Positions 21,645 through 33,269 of a stretch of 64,000 nucleotides of DNA are shown here, in pieces. The notes beneath the pieces were generated by a model, which was given only the letters and a program-made list of their open reading frames with translations, ran no database searches and was not told the DNA's origin. Numbering within the stretch: position 1 is the stretch's first letter; the number at the start of each line of letters is the position of its first letter. The position numbers and the translations under genes were made by a program. This DNA is from Lichtheimia corymbifera B2541 (lineage: Eukaryota > Mucoromycota > Mucoromycetes > Mucorales > Lichtheimiaceae). Where the stretch lies: the NCBI GenBank assembly GCA_000697475.1, contig JNEU01000590.1, positions 1 to 64,000 on the forward strand. The letters run 5' to 3'.

Positions 21645-22893
21645 ATGGCTGCTCCCAACAGTGGCCTCACGCCCCAAGGGCAATTGCAACAGATGATTCA
21701 GTCGTATCAGCTAATGTCAACCAGCATTGCCAATATCCGTCAAGCGTTAGAACGCCCTGATCTCACACCAGAACACAGACAACAGCTCCAAGCACAAGAA
21801 CTCCAAATACAAAACCGATTACAGATCTATCAGAACCTCTTTAACAATATTACGCCACGATTGACTCAAGCACAGCAAGCATCACTCTCCCATCAGCTTT
21901 CTGTCATGGGGCAGCAGCAGCAACAGCAACAACAACAACAACAACAACAACAACAGCAGCAGCAGCAGCAGCAGCAATCTCCTCACAACGTGTCGATGCC
22001 GGATAACGCTGCTTTCCTAGGTATCTATTGTGTATATACAACTATGTGGGATGGTATATATTGACCGCTTATTTAAAGCGCAACAGCAGCAACAAGTACA
22101 TACACAACAACCAGCATCATCCACTCCTCAACCACAACATCAACCACCCACACCCATCATGACCAATACAAGCGTAGCATCACCGACAACACCTACGACG
22201 ACTGTATCACAACAAAGAATAGGTGGTGCAGCAACACCAGTAGCAGTAAATAATACGAATGGTTCTACATCCGCATCATCCAAGCAAGGCACGCCTGTTG
22301 TAACACCTACCAAAGGCATGTTCACGTTCCCCACCATGTCAGGTCCACCGTTATCATCTGCCAACAGCATGGCGGCAGCTGCTGCAGCTAAACCTCCACC
22401 GAGTGATGAAAACACCACATCCAAGGTCCTTGGTAAACGTCGAATTCAGGAACTGGCTGGCCAAATCGATCCTGCTGAACGACTTGAACCTGAAGTAGAA
22501 AATGTAAGACTGGGATCTTGGAGGTTTATTATTATTTATCTTACATGATTCCCTATTTAGATCTTGTTGGATATCGCAGATGAGTTTATTGAATCCGTCA
22601 CCAAATTTGCATGTCGATTAGCCAAACATCGAAAATCAGATACACTCGAAGTCAAGGATTTACAATTGCATTTGGGTAAGTGTGAGGAGAAGCATTGGAT
22701 GAAAAGCTGATGCTGATGACCACATATAGAACGCAATTGGAATGTACGTATACCCGGTTTCGCCTCTGAAGAAATTCGGTCTCTAAGGAAACCTGTCATC
22801 CCAACGATCCATCAAGCCAAAGTACAAGCCGTCAATCTTGCTAGGACTGCAGCTGCTCAACAATCTTCTTCTACTACCAAAAAAAATCATTAA
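21645..22893 (+). CDS. TAF12: TFIID subunit TAF12
   Basis: TAF12 is an H2B-like histone-fold subunit of TFIID (and SAGA in yeast) that pairs with TAF4 or Ada1. The conserved fold is at the C-terminus: [75 protein letters not shown], spread over three exons (joined at 22503/22561 and 22676/22730). The N-terminal half is Gln-rich: a run of more than 20 Gln encoded by CAA/CAG at about 21910-21976, then a second Q/T/P-rich exon after an intron at 22020-22078. The ATG at 21645 is preferred over an upstream in-frame one (21567), which would only add a low-complexity His/Leu leader. Confidence 0.93.
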
Positions 22894-23125
22894 ACAGGAT
22901 ACTGTACATATAATAACGATGCCTGTGTGTCTGCGTGTGGATTGGTGGAGGATGGTGGTAGAATAGCTCGTACGTAGATTATCCCCAAAGTTAGGATGCG
23001 AATACGTGTATTACAAGCTAATCCTCAATGAATACCGAGTGAAATTATGTAACATGTTTTATTCAACTATAATACATAGAAATGATGGGAGGGGTATGCT
23101 TAAAGATTTTATACTAGTGTGTTGA

Positions 23126-24975
23126 TTATACAGAATCGCTCTCATCCTTCTTAACATTGGGCTTTTCTTCAAAGCTGGTGTTGACCACTTTTTCATCAGC
23201 AGCTTGCATCACTTCAGCATGGCTAACATCACCAAATACGGCATCAATCTGCTCCAGACTGCGACCCTTGGTTTCAACAAACAGGAACCACACTGCATCG
23301 AGTAGTATGTGTAAGTAAAAAGGCTGATACCATAAAATTATTATACATACCAATGAAAAAGGCAACGACGTTGAATGCCATGTAAAAGATATAAGTCGCC
23401 CAGCCGATACGATCAAGGAGTTCTGGAGTCCATTGGCCAACAGCAAAGTTGCAGAGCCAATTGGATGAGACGGCCAACGACATACCCTTAGCTCTGGCAC
23501 GCAAAGGAAAGATTTCAGCGGGATCTATGGTATCATACAAGGGTGAGTGACATGTTGCATTGGTAAAATCTGCTAGTTGTTTACTTACATAACCAATCCA
23601 CACAAGCCCATGTGGCACCAAATGTACCACAATAAATCATGGTGAATACAATAACAAGGATAGCTGATGTGAGGCCGAGATCGTACTTGTTGAATACACC
23701 CATAAGAATAAGCCAAATAGTCATCAGAGCACTGCCAGTCATAAAAAGAGGTTTACGACCAACACGATCAACAAGGAAAATTGCTGCAACGGCACCGACA
23801 AAGTATACCAAAGCAGTAAATCCTGCCATCAAGATGGTTAAGCTGCCTTCACCAAGGACGACGGCATACATTTGCGGGGCATAATAAGTGACAATATTGA
23901 CTTTTGACAACAAAATATTAGTATACAAATCCACATATACAATGATGTAAAAATACTTACTGCCACCCAATTGACCCAATGCTTGCACCAATACAGCAAT
24001 TAATGAGCGACGTTTGTAAGTAGTCATCATCTCCTTCCAGCTTGTTTGGCCAAGAGTGCGTTCATATTCAACAGCACGTTGGATATCGTGTAATTCTTCA
24101 AGTACACCAGCGTCCTTTTCCTCCTTGCCATGCATTTGTGCCAGCACACGCGATGCTTGTTCACTGCGATCCTTGTCAACAAGGAAACGAGGAGATTCGG
24201 GAAGTAGCATACAGCCTGCACCAAGAATAGCAGCAAAGACACATTGCAGTAATAGAGGGCCACGCCATGACCAGCTTGAATTGACATAGGCAAATCCATA
24301 ATCGACAAAGGCTATAGGCATTGTGCGTGTTAGCTATATCTATAAGAACCCCGATCAACAATATGGATCCTTTACCTGAACACATGTAGCCAAATTGGTT
24401 GATAGACATGCCTGCCACAGTCACCGTACCACGCTGTTGTCAAAATCATGAGTCACATGTTGTTTTCCGAAATAGCATGCATGCATGAAAATCACTTACG
24501 TTGTGTGCACGGCTAAGCTCTGCAGTGTAGACTGGAAGTACCGTGCTCAGGAAACCAATACCAAAACCGGCAATAACACGACCCACAAGAAGCATGGCAA
24601 TGTTTTGTGCAGCCGTTTGTAAAATACCACCAACAATGAACACACAAGAGCCAATCTCAATGGTCCACCGACGACCCAATTTATCCATGAACCAACTTGC
24701 TGGATAGGATGTTATCCAAGCACCGAGTAAGAAAATAGAAACCACAAAGCCTTGCAATGTTGAATTGGGATAGTTGAAAGTCTCGAGCCAGTCTTTGTTG
24801 ACAAGCACGCCTGAAAGGACACCCTGATCATCTTTTTTTTTATCTCGCATAAGTATGGTGGAGATCAATGTGCAGGATAGATAGAACGGGAAAACTTACA
24901 TCCAAAAAGGAATTGACCCAGTGATGCAAAGCAAGCGATGGAATATAATAATGGATTCCCTTTGAGTAAGGCCAT
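23126..24975 (-). CDS. MFS sugar transporter (hexose-porter family)
   Basis: A 12-helix sugar:H+ symporter of the plasma membrane. The start MALLKGNPLLYSIACFASLGQFLFGYDQGVLSGV includes an intron splitting the Tyr of FGYDQG (acceptor before ATGATCAG). Family signatures in order are DKLGRRWTIEIGS, GRVIAGFGIGFLSTVLPVYTAEL, WRGPLLLQ, PESPRFLVDKDR, VNIVTYYAPQMY, VDRVGRKPLF and WTPELLDRIGWATYIFY, ending with FLFVETKGRSLEQIDAVFGDV. Six or more short introns are present, with the last exon from about 23290. The cytoplasmic tail is charged (KKDESDSV). Substrate cannot be told from sequence; hexoses are most likely. Confidence 0.92.
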
Positions 24976-25046
24976 AATGTGGGGATGTGGTGTGTGTGCG
25001 GGGAATGTGGAAAAAAGTAACAAGGAAATGACGCAAAAGTGGGTGG

Positions 25047-25054
25047 TTTATATA
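25047..25054 (-). promoter_or_regulatory. TATA box, sugar transporter
   Basis: TATATAAA on the minus strand, about 72-80 bases before the ATG at 24975. GGGG-containing motifs (GCGGGG at about 25070 and 25158, GTGCGGGG at about 24996) nearby could bind Mig1/CreA-type glucose repressors; that is inference from the motif type. Confidence 0.45.
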
Positions 25055-26440
25055 ATGATTGGTCTTTTTGCGGGGAAGACGTTCTCTGTCTCTCTCCATG
25101 TTTTTGTCTTGGATCGATGATGGGATGCAATGGTATTGGAGCGGACGACCGTCAGTGATGCGGGGTGTGGCGGGACATTGTTGATTTCCATTTGCGAAAT
25201 CAGATTCCCCATTTGGTCAGCAACTGAGCTGCCCTGTGTCACTGGCACCAAACGTCATTTGCCCAACCCCTCCTCAAACACCAGCCTAGTGCACCGGTGG
25301 GAATATGCTACTCTTTCGCTGTAGACAAGATCCATTTATTCACCTTTTACGGTTATTTGACCCCGTTCTCGGATCCGATAGAAAAGCAGAGAATACTTGA
25401 CTTGATTGCCTTTTTGAGCTCATTTCATGAGATAAAAGGAAATCAGGAAACTGAAACATGGGTTACCGATATCCATAAGCCCATCATTTCAATCACACAA
25501 AGTTGGCATTGCTACACACAAGTAGGTAAACAAGGATCTCCCCCACACGTGGTCTCATCTATTGTATTCCTCTCCACATTTTAATCCCCCACATGTTTAT
25601 TGTTGTCACCTCCACGCCTTCGACATGTTCTCCACAGCTGTTTGTGCTCATCCTATACCATTGATCTGGGGGTGCGGGTGAACAATGTTGAGTTTGGGTT
25701 ATGGTTTTCTTCCCCGCAGGATATTGTGCTACCTCACCAAAGCACTAAATCCGTGCACGTTGTCATGGTTAGAAAGAATTGTATCATGTTTAATTCTATA
25801 CATGGTTGACTAAGATACTATGGCTTTCATCAGTGTTTATCTGGCTACTCAGTATTCAACGTGCATCGAGAGATCAGCCATGTTTGTTTTGGATCGCCTT
25901 AGTGGTGTTGATGGTGGAGGTTATGTTTGGTAGATCCCCGCGATCAAATTCATGTTCCCGCTGTACTCTCCATTTTTCCCGCACGTCCCAAGATTTATCT
26001 CCTGATGGCAGCTAATACGCATCACTGTATTGTAAGCACAAATAGCGTAGTAGGGTTACCTTGGCAAATTGTGCGGATGACGGTGTTACCTTTCACCTGA
26101 GAACATAGCTGCCGTCATCATTAAAGATATACATGATAATGCGCATGGTAGTAGAGTGATCACAATTGCGAGCAAGGATCATGCATGTCTATCACGTCAC
26201 GTGCTTCTCTTATTGAATACATCTCGATCTCTGTATGATGTCATATTAATTCCATTCACTGCTGGCCTGGTAGGAAGCTTGCCTAATGTTCAGTTTTGCA
26301 TCAAGACTAGCGGCCACAAGGTTGCTCGCTTCACTCGTAAACGTAGTTTTTCATTGAGTGGCTCCTACAATAAGCTTACAACAAGTTTACGCAGCCCATT
26401 CGTTCAAGGTCTCTTGTATATTTGGACATCCCCATTCAAA
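25055..26440. other. Intergenic; no gene seen
   Basis: Promoter of the transporter followed by about 1.2 kb without an open frame above about 110 codons and without recognisable motifs. Confidence 0.55.
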
Positions 26441-27440
26441 CCTTTTATAATGAAGGATGTGTTTTTATTTGAATACAGGTGATCAGCATGTCCTAGCGAA
26501 CCTTCTGACCAAATTTCACGATGGAGATGGACAATGGCGAGGGCGTTCACTATTACACACTACATCTCTCCTATATTTGGACCGATCCGCATTTAAAATT
26601 CTCATAATGAAGTATGCAGTTTTCAAATGAATGAAGTTGATCAGCATGACTCAGCGAAACCTCTTACCAAGTTTCATGTTCGAAATGGGGAATCTCAAGG
26701 TAATGCATACTAATCGACATTTCATGAATTTGGTCGGGTGCGGAATCTCCGTCCTTCATAGTAAATCACTCATTATACCCTCCCATTCTAGATTTTCAAA
26801 TGAAGCATGAGGTCTTTATGAGAACGAAAATGATCAGCATGACTGTGAGCACTTTGTGTGAAAGTTTCATTTTTGAGAAAGGGAATCTCGAGCCATGGGG
26901 CCGCCCAACCTACATATTTTTACGTGCGTTCATCGTCGGACGCCCGCATCAAAGTTCTCGTAATGAAGCGTATGGTTTTTAAATGAATGGAGTTGATCAG
27001 CATGTCGAAGCCCACCGGCCTGACCAAGTTTCACGATGGAGGTGGACAATCGTGGAGGTGTGCACTATGTACCCTACTTGCGCTCCGTCCGTTCTAAATT
27101 TGGGCCGTCCGATTCATTGAAACATCATAATGAAGCATACGGTTTCTAAATGAATGGAGTTGATCAGCATGACTCAGAGAACCTTCTTACCAAGTTTCAA
27201 GTTCCAGGTAGGCAATCCCAAGATAATGCATACTAAATGGCATTTCAATGAATCCGGCGCGTACCCAATTTCCGACCATCCATAGTAAACCCAACATTAC
27301 ACCCTCCCATTCAAAATTTTCAAATGAAGTGTGGGTTCTTTATTAAGACAAAGTTGGTCAGCATGACCAAGAGCACCTTGTGTGAAAGTTTCAGGTTCGA
27401 GAGAGGCCATCTTAAGATTATGGATCAATTTACAGTGTGC
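26440..27440 (+). repeat. Tandem monomer array B (6 units, ~160/193 bp)
   Basis: GATCAGCATG cores lie at 26481, 26639, 26832, 26995, 27162 and 27356 (the last as GGTCAGCATG), giving spacings of 158, 193, 163, 167 and 194 bp. The longer spacing carries an extra module (CATACTAAT ... TTTCATGAAT ... CATAGTAAA). Units share ATAATGAAG/AAATGAAG starts and a TTTCA-GTTCGAG end with array A and the LINE 5' end. Divergence between units is roughly 20-30 percent by eye, so the array is old. Confidence 0.8.
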
Positions 27441-27634
27441 ATGAATATGCCTGACAGCTCAACCAACTTAAATTTCCAGCTCTTCCACTTGCAGCTTCCT
27501 GCCTCTTTCTCTCACTCTCAACTGTTGCCCCATTCAACTACAGCTACCACCTGCGAACGATTGTCCTGTTTCAACCCATCATGTCAATCCTACAACTGTC
27601 TTGATCCTACTGTCTTTGACTGAATGGCAAATTC

Positions 27635-28130
27635 ATGGCGTGTGCACCCCACTACTACAACACCCGTGCTCTCTTTGTCACTTCGCCATCTCTTGCACAG
27701 TCCTCGACCAAGAAGCCACGGTTCGATGAAGATGACGCTTTCAACGCGGTTTATCCTGTCAACCGTCAACCTGTCTCTAGCACCTTTGTTCCACGCGACA
27801 AGCACAAGGCACAAAGCGCAACCAGAGATTACTATTATCTTATACACCTATCTACCATCACATGTCTATGCCAAACAGCAAGGGCAACATTACTTTTCCT
27901 CAGTTATCAGATTGAAAATGATCATTTGTTTTCGACATGTCGGCGAACGTTGGCTCAAGGTTCCCCAAGAACGGCCCACCTGTTGCTATCCATTTCGGGT
28001 TTCTCGAGTTTTACAGCATTTTGCTAGGTGAAGGCCATTTTTCCTGCAATGCTATTGCCAACTCACTTGCAATCGCCCATAACTACAAGGTAAGATCAAG
28101 ATCAAAACAACATGGATGTACTGTTCACTG
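27635..28130 (+). pseudogene. Unrecognised coding-like segment inside copy B
   Basis: Two overlapping open frames look protein-like: KKPRFDEDDAFNAVYPVNRQ (about 27710-27770) and GPPVAIHFGFLEFYSILLGE (about 27970-28030), the latter followed by a GTAAGATC donor at 28090. They are in different frames, so an intron or a frameshift lies between. No family is recognised. It is absent from copies A and C, so it may be captured or element-internal sequence lost elsewhere. Confidence 0.25.
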
Positions 28131-28275
28131 ACGTGTTGTCAACGATTAGAACCCGGATGGTCTTAGAAGCTGGCTTGCAGTAACCTGCCTTACTGCCCTG
28201 TTACGCGAACAGCAGATAGCCATTGTATGGAAGCAGCTTTATTTACGTGTAGCAACTTGCTTTAATACAACACCT

Positions 28276-29424
28276 TTGCTATGGATAAGGATTTGGATCT
28301 GGATATCGGTTGGGTGTATGGGATGGAAGGAATTGAATATATACAACGTGTGGAAAGAGAGCCTTTGTTCTTATGGATCCATTGTCAACGTGATCATTAT
28401 TCCATCATCCTGAACGATTACTGCGCCTGTTTACACCTTATTCCATAGAAGCTACTATCATATCCGTGTGTAACCTGTCAACCAGTGTACCACACATCGG
28501 GGCCGCAGCACATCAATCGATATATATTTGCAAAATGCACGCTCAAAGGACTTTTGAGATCAATGGATTTTCCCCATTCGAACAATCCGTTGTACCTCGC
28601 CGTGTGAGGGCACTTGATGCATCGTATTATATGTCGGATTGTAGAAGTATATCTAGTAGCAGTGACAAAGGAAGAATAGAGCAAGAGAACGGGTCTGATT
28701 GATTCATTGTGTGTTAAACAAAGGCCGCATTCGATAGTATAACACACCTCCCTGCTTTGTGATTGAATCTTGACAATAAATAAGGTCGTAACACGTGATC
28801 CTCTTTTATGGTTAGATATTGTTAAGTCAGTATATGACGGGAGATATGTAGAAACGGATGGCACTTGCAGGACTATAGCTACTATTACATAGTTAATGTT
28901 GTCATTGTGTCAGATGCTGTTTTATCTAATAAAGGATATAGCAATTTTCAATGATACCACCCATTGATGTATTTTTAGTAAACCAACAGAGGTGCCTAGT
29001 AATAAGCCTATAATATATCAAGGCGCGATGCTCATGCCACTGCAAGATGCCTGATATACTCTCATGAACATGTCATCACCTTGGAAACTAGCAACTGTGA
29101 TCCTAAACGCATTAATCGGATGGTTGACAAAAGACATGTCAGAAGTAGAAGGTGGAACTTTATGTTAAAGTGGATTGAGAACGTTTCTCTGAGGATTATG
29201 GGATCCTCAACTGGCTATGAAGATGGTAGATGATGTAGTTGAGCTGTCATCTTACTAAATAAACGATAGGAAGCATGGTATATGTACAAAAAAGCACTGA
29301 AAACAGCAAACATGCACGCACACTCTCACAATCGATAAAAAAAACAAGCAGCCAAACTAATTTCGCAACTACCAGCCGAAATAAAAAAAAATATTCGACA
29401 TCCAAAAGGAAGACAAAAAGATGT
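28276..29424. other. No gene recognised
   Basis: AT-rich sequence with a minus-strand open stretch (28478-28864) that has no motifs and no supporting splice sites. Nothing else seen. Confidence 0.5.
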
Positions 29425-29506
29425 CGTCAGCCACAGGGTTCGAACCTGTGCGGGCAAAGCCCACCAGATTTCAAGTCTGGCTCCTTAACCACTCGGACAG
29501 ACTGAC
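29425..29506 (-). tRNA. tRNA-Ser (anticodon UGA)
   Basis: An 82-nt minus-strand tRNA. The acceptor stem GTCAGTC pairs with GGCTGAC (one G-T pair), with discriminator G. The A box is TGTCCGAGTGG and the B box GGTTCGAACCC. The anticodon stem CCAGA/TCTGG encloses the loop CTTGAAA with anticodon TGA. A long variable arm of class II type (TGGGCTTTGCCCGC) fits serine. There is no intron. A run of Ts just downstream (AAAAAG on the plus strand at 29416-29421) is the RNA polymerase III terminator. Confidence 0.96.
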
Positions 29507-30539
29507 ACTTGCTTGTCTTGTTTCACTCGAAATCATAGTTATATGAAAAAATTTACATAACAAGAGAACAAAAAGGTCGTCGTATCGAGATGGGAAAAGC
29601 TGTATAATGTAGCGGAGCATCCATAGTAAACGATAATAAAATGAATGGAATTGTAGGGAAGGTCAATGTGGGGCAATTTTAAATGCAAGTCATTAACCTG
29701 TTGGCGGAGTTGTGGTGGTAAAAAAAGGTACAGCAGGAGAATGGGTTGGGATCCAATAAAAGAAGGCAGGGATAAAAAGCATTTCATATATTAAACTTGG
29801 GCTTGGTTATAATACAACACTATGCTAGCATGAAAGGGTGGAGGAAAAAATCGTCTGTAAAACTAAATGCAAGGCATCCTTTCTTTCGATTTGCTTTTGA
29901 CACCGCATTCCACGCCATCGGTCATTTACGATTGTATACAACATCACGCGTCAATGGACAAGGCATCGGTTATACTGGTCAGAGTTGGACTATATAAAAG
30001 TTGCAGTATCCTTGTCAACAGCTCATTTGGTCATTGGGAACGTTGTTCTTTCTTCTTGTCGAATGCACCATGACAACCAATGCAGCTACAAGTCTTGACA
30101 CAGGCACATCAAGTATACTCGTAGGAGGATCTATCTTTGGATACAGGCAACCAAGCACGTACCTGTCTTGTTGAAACAGACATGGATACCAAGAATACAT
30201 TCTGGGATATGGCAAAGGCATGGGAATAACGGTGAGGTAAGTTGCAATGCGATATCGCTCAAGTCAAGTATCTGAATGATTATCATTAGTCTCAAGTCTA
30301 TGCTTCTCTTACAAGTCCACGGTCGGTATGGCTATACGCAGCACAAGCACACCTCTTCCATACGATAGTTTTAATATATCGGCATGTATTGGATCGAAGG
30401 GATTGGATCAATAAATAAAAGGAAGGATTGGCTGCTTTTGTGCCCATGATTCGCAAAATCTGTTGTTGCCTAGTTACTGCTATTCCAGCCTCTGTTTCAG
30501 TCATGTAATTAGTGTGCCATGAAATATTAGTATGGTAGC
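29507..30539. other. No gene recognised
   Basis: About 1 kb between the tRNA and the transporter duplication. Short open stretches only; none with motifs. The last 35 bases (AGTGTGCCATG, then GCTAGCGCCCATTG) align with the bases just before duplication unit 2 at about 34558-34584. Confidence 0.5.
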
Positions 30540-30662
30540 TAGCGCCCATTGTATTTCTTTGTATCTTGAATAAAGAGCCCAGGGCTATAATGATCCATGC
30601 AGGTGAAATTCAAGGTTTAGCTTACAGATATATTGTACAAAAGTACAAAGGCTATGGATACA

Positions 30663-32756
30663 CTATAAGATATATCGAAAATCAGGATGCCTATCATCTC
30701 CAGTTTCCTGCAAGTCGTATTTTTCAATGATGCGTTGTTTCTCTTCTGGAATCATGTTGTCACGTTTTTTGTTTTCACGCCATAGAAGAAAGCGCAGTAA
30801 CACTAATGTGATTGTCTGGCTTATAACCAAGCAAACAGCAATTGTATAGCCATGCAGGTATCGAGGACCATCATAATAAAACTGTGGGCCTATGACACCG
30901 CCAAGAAAACCCACAGTCCCTACCACGCCTAATGCCACTGCTCGACGTGTAAACGTGCCACTATGATGCAAACGTCAAGTGCGAATCCAAAGCCATGATG
31001 CACATGTAGTACTTACAAGCTGCTCGGTGTCCAACTTATCGCTACTGCTGCAGACGCATTCTATATCATATAGTGGTGAATATGATCCTCATTTTTACGA
31101 ATATTCTTACGAATCACTACTAACCGATGTAGATGATGTGAAACATATTGCAAAGTAACGTGCTCCAAGTTGGTCCTCAGGAAGAAACATGAGCAAAAAA
31201 AGACCGATCGCTGATAGCAAAGAAAATGTAATGGCATGGATACTTCGGTCAAGGAAACGATCTGTGATACCAGCAACATGATGAACACCCGCATGATTAA
31301 ATTTCCTAGCTTTGGCTTACCCGAGCTATACCCAGCAGCTACAGTGAGAATACATGCACACACATTGGGAGGAACAGTCAATGCTTGAGATACTGCCGGG
31401 CTCCAATTACCCATACCATGGACAATGGCAGGTAGCGTTAAATTGAATCCAGAACCAGCTGCAATGCCGATAAGCGCAATGTACGAATAGAGATATGGTT
31501 TCCAATCCTTGAGCAGCTCCTTGGTATCTTTCCATGTATACTTTTTTCGGAAATTCGTCGTTCCTTGATCTATATTATGATAGCCATCATCAGCTCCCCT
31601 ATTATTTGTTCGAAGAAAAGAGAAGCAAACCTTTGGTAAAACGCTCGATTTGCAACTTTTTCTCATCATCAGTCAGAAATTTAGCATCTGCAGGTCGTAT
31701 AGGAAGACACCAGAACGCTATGACACCGAGCAATACAGAGGGAATACCTTCAAGGATGAATAGCCTATGTAGAATACTTCAACTACCAAGCTAGTGATTG
31801 GATATAACACATACCATTGCCATGTATTTAGCTTTTCTGATGGGATCTCGGAGATTCCAAACGCAAGGAGACCACCCACCGCATATGAAAAAGGGCTAGA
31901 TGCGTAAAATATACTCAATCTGCGTCCATATTGGTGACGAAGGTACCAGGTAGCTAGCACATATCTGCATAATCATCGCATGTCGAAAAAGGTAAAAAAC
32001 AAAGATAACGTAGATGAGCGATGAAAGAGGACTTACTCTGCTGCAGGATAGTATCCTGTTTTCATTGATGAAAAATGAGGTGAATGAGACAGACTATAAC
32101 ATCAAACAAACAAAAACACCAACTTGTATACCTGCTTCAAAGATTCCCATCAACAAACGGCATACAACGAGACCAGCAAAGTTGGTGGTTGCCGCCATGC
32201 ACATTGTAGTCCCTCCCCACGCACTACGACAAACAAAGAGCTCCGTATGAATGGGTTACCATGGTGTTGTAACCAACATCTCAATGACTTACATGGCCAT
32301 CATACCAATCAAAAGGTTGGCTTTCCATCGTCTTAGGATAATGATAACTGGTATCTGAAAAAGGACCATGCCGACGAACACAATAGAGAGACACCAGCGA
32401 TACTGGACGGGAGTCAATCCAAGGTCTTGTTCAAGCCCACCCAGTTTGGCATTGGAGATATTGGACCTAGTAGGAGTAGTGGCCCAGCAGGCTCGTCAAT
32501 GGAGCGCCATTGATATAATGCCCCATGAATAAAAAAGCAAAACTTACTTGTCTACGCTGCCAAACATGTACAGCAAGAACAACACAGGGAGAACGTGTAA
32601 ATCAAGCTTCCTAATCCCATATGTAAGAAAGATCAACCTGCACACGCCATCTTATTACCTGGTAATACTGCGTTCCTGGATGCGTGTCTTGGCCGATTCA
32701 TCGTCATCGGCAATATCCATGGCCTGCTTTTTCTCTGCATCGTCAATAGAAGCCAT
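30663..32756 (-). CDS. MFS transporter, anion:cation symporter (Dal5/Tna1-like), copy 1
   Basis: Plasma-membrane importer of the ACS family, whose known fungal members carry allantoate, nicotinate, pantothenate or similar organic anions. The start at 32756 reads MASIDDAEKKQAMDIADDDE, then IQERSITRKLDLHVLPVLFLLYMF. Typical blocks follow: LGLTPVQYRWCLSIVFVGMVLF, CRLLMGIFEAG, TWYLRHQYGRRLSIFYASS, GLLAFGIS, RPADAKFLTDDEKK, GFNLTLPAIVHGMG, RFLDRSIHAI, LPEDQLGARYFAICF, GVIGPQFYYDGPRYLHGY and the family-typical C-terminus GDDRHPDFRYIL. About nine introns of 50-75 nt are present, all explainable as GT-AG where I checked. I noticed no disabling change. Substrate unknown. Confidence 0.9.
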
Positions 32757-32879
32757 CGTTATGTTTGAAGGAAAGAGAGATAGAGGCATGTGCTTGAAGG
32801 CATCCAGTTTATCACTTTGGATCAAAACGCCAACATGTTGTATCTAGGGTAACGTCGCACATGAAACATCCAGGTGCAT

Positions 32880-33240
32880 GGAATTTCTTGATAGCTTATG
32901 TGTGTTTCATGTAATTACAAAAGAGCGTGCGCCATCATTGGTAGTCATTTCAAGAACCAAGGATTCCACGAGAAGCCATTACGTAGTAGGACATCCTTCA
33001 TGCTGGCTGTCTCATTCAAGCAAGATCATGTGATCATGCAGCTGGACATTGATTCTATTGGCGCCAACAATATTTCCTGAAAGTACATCATACCGCTATT
33101 TTGGTCTTCGATCATCCCAAACTACTCCTTGACCATGGAGCAGCCTACGCTGTACAAACCGAAAAACTAATTGGGTCGATCACTCAACTTTGTATTGCCA
33201 ATTTGAGCTGTCCAGAGAACAAAGAGGCCTCTCGGATTTA
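32880..33240 (+). pseudogene. Unknown ORF fragments upstream of transporter copy 1
   Basis: Short plus-strand segments in two frames, SFKQDHVIMQLDIDSIGANN and VFDHPKLLLDHGAAYAVQTE / GSITQLCIANLSCPENKEAS, are also present in unit 2 (37050-37300) with amino-acid changes but no shared full-length frame. They look like pieces of one broken gene that predates the duplication. No family recognised. Confidence 0.3.
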
Positions 33241-33269
33241 ATCTTTTCAGCACGAGCATTAGAGGATTT

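Larger units (their letters stand above)
26440..28275 (+). mobile_element. Composite dispersed repeat, copy B
   Basis: Array B is followed by the same pyrimidine-rich module as copies A and C (27470-27660: CTGTTGCCCCATTCAACTAC, CTGCGAACGATTGTCCTG, TTTGACTGAATGGCAA). Later there is a fragment shared with copy A (28190-28275: GAACAGCAGATAGCCATTGT, TTTACGTGTAGCAACTTGCT). The segment 27665-28185 is unique to this copy. Confidence 0.6.
30540..33240. repeat. Tandem segmental duplication, unit 1
   Basis: About 2.7 kb that matches 34574-37293 in the same orientation at roughly 93-95 percent by eye. It includes the whole transporter gene, its introns, the 3' flank (AATAAAGAGCCCAG) and the upstream flank through AACAAAGAGGC at about 33233. 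Confidence 0.9.

Noticed and set aside
29275..29505. 76-codon plus-strand ORF
   Set aside because: It covers the tRNA-Ser gene and its terminator and is low-complexity Lys/Ser/Thr sequence.
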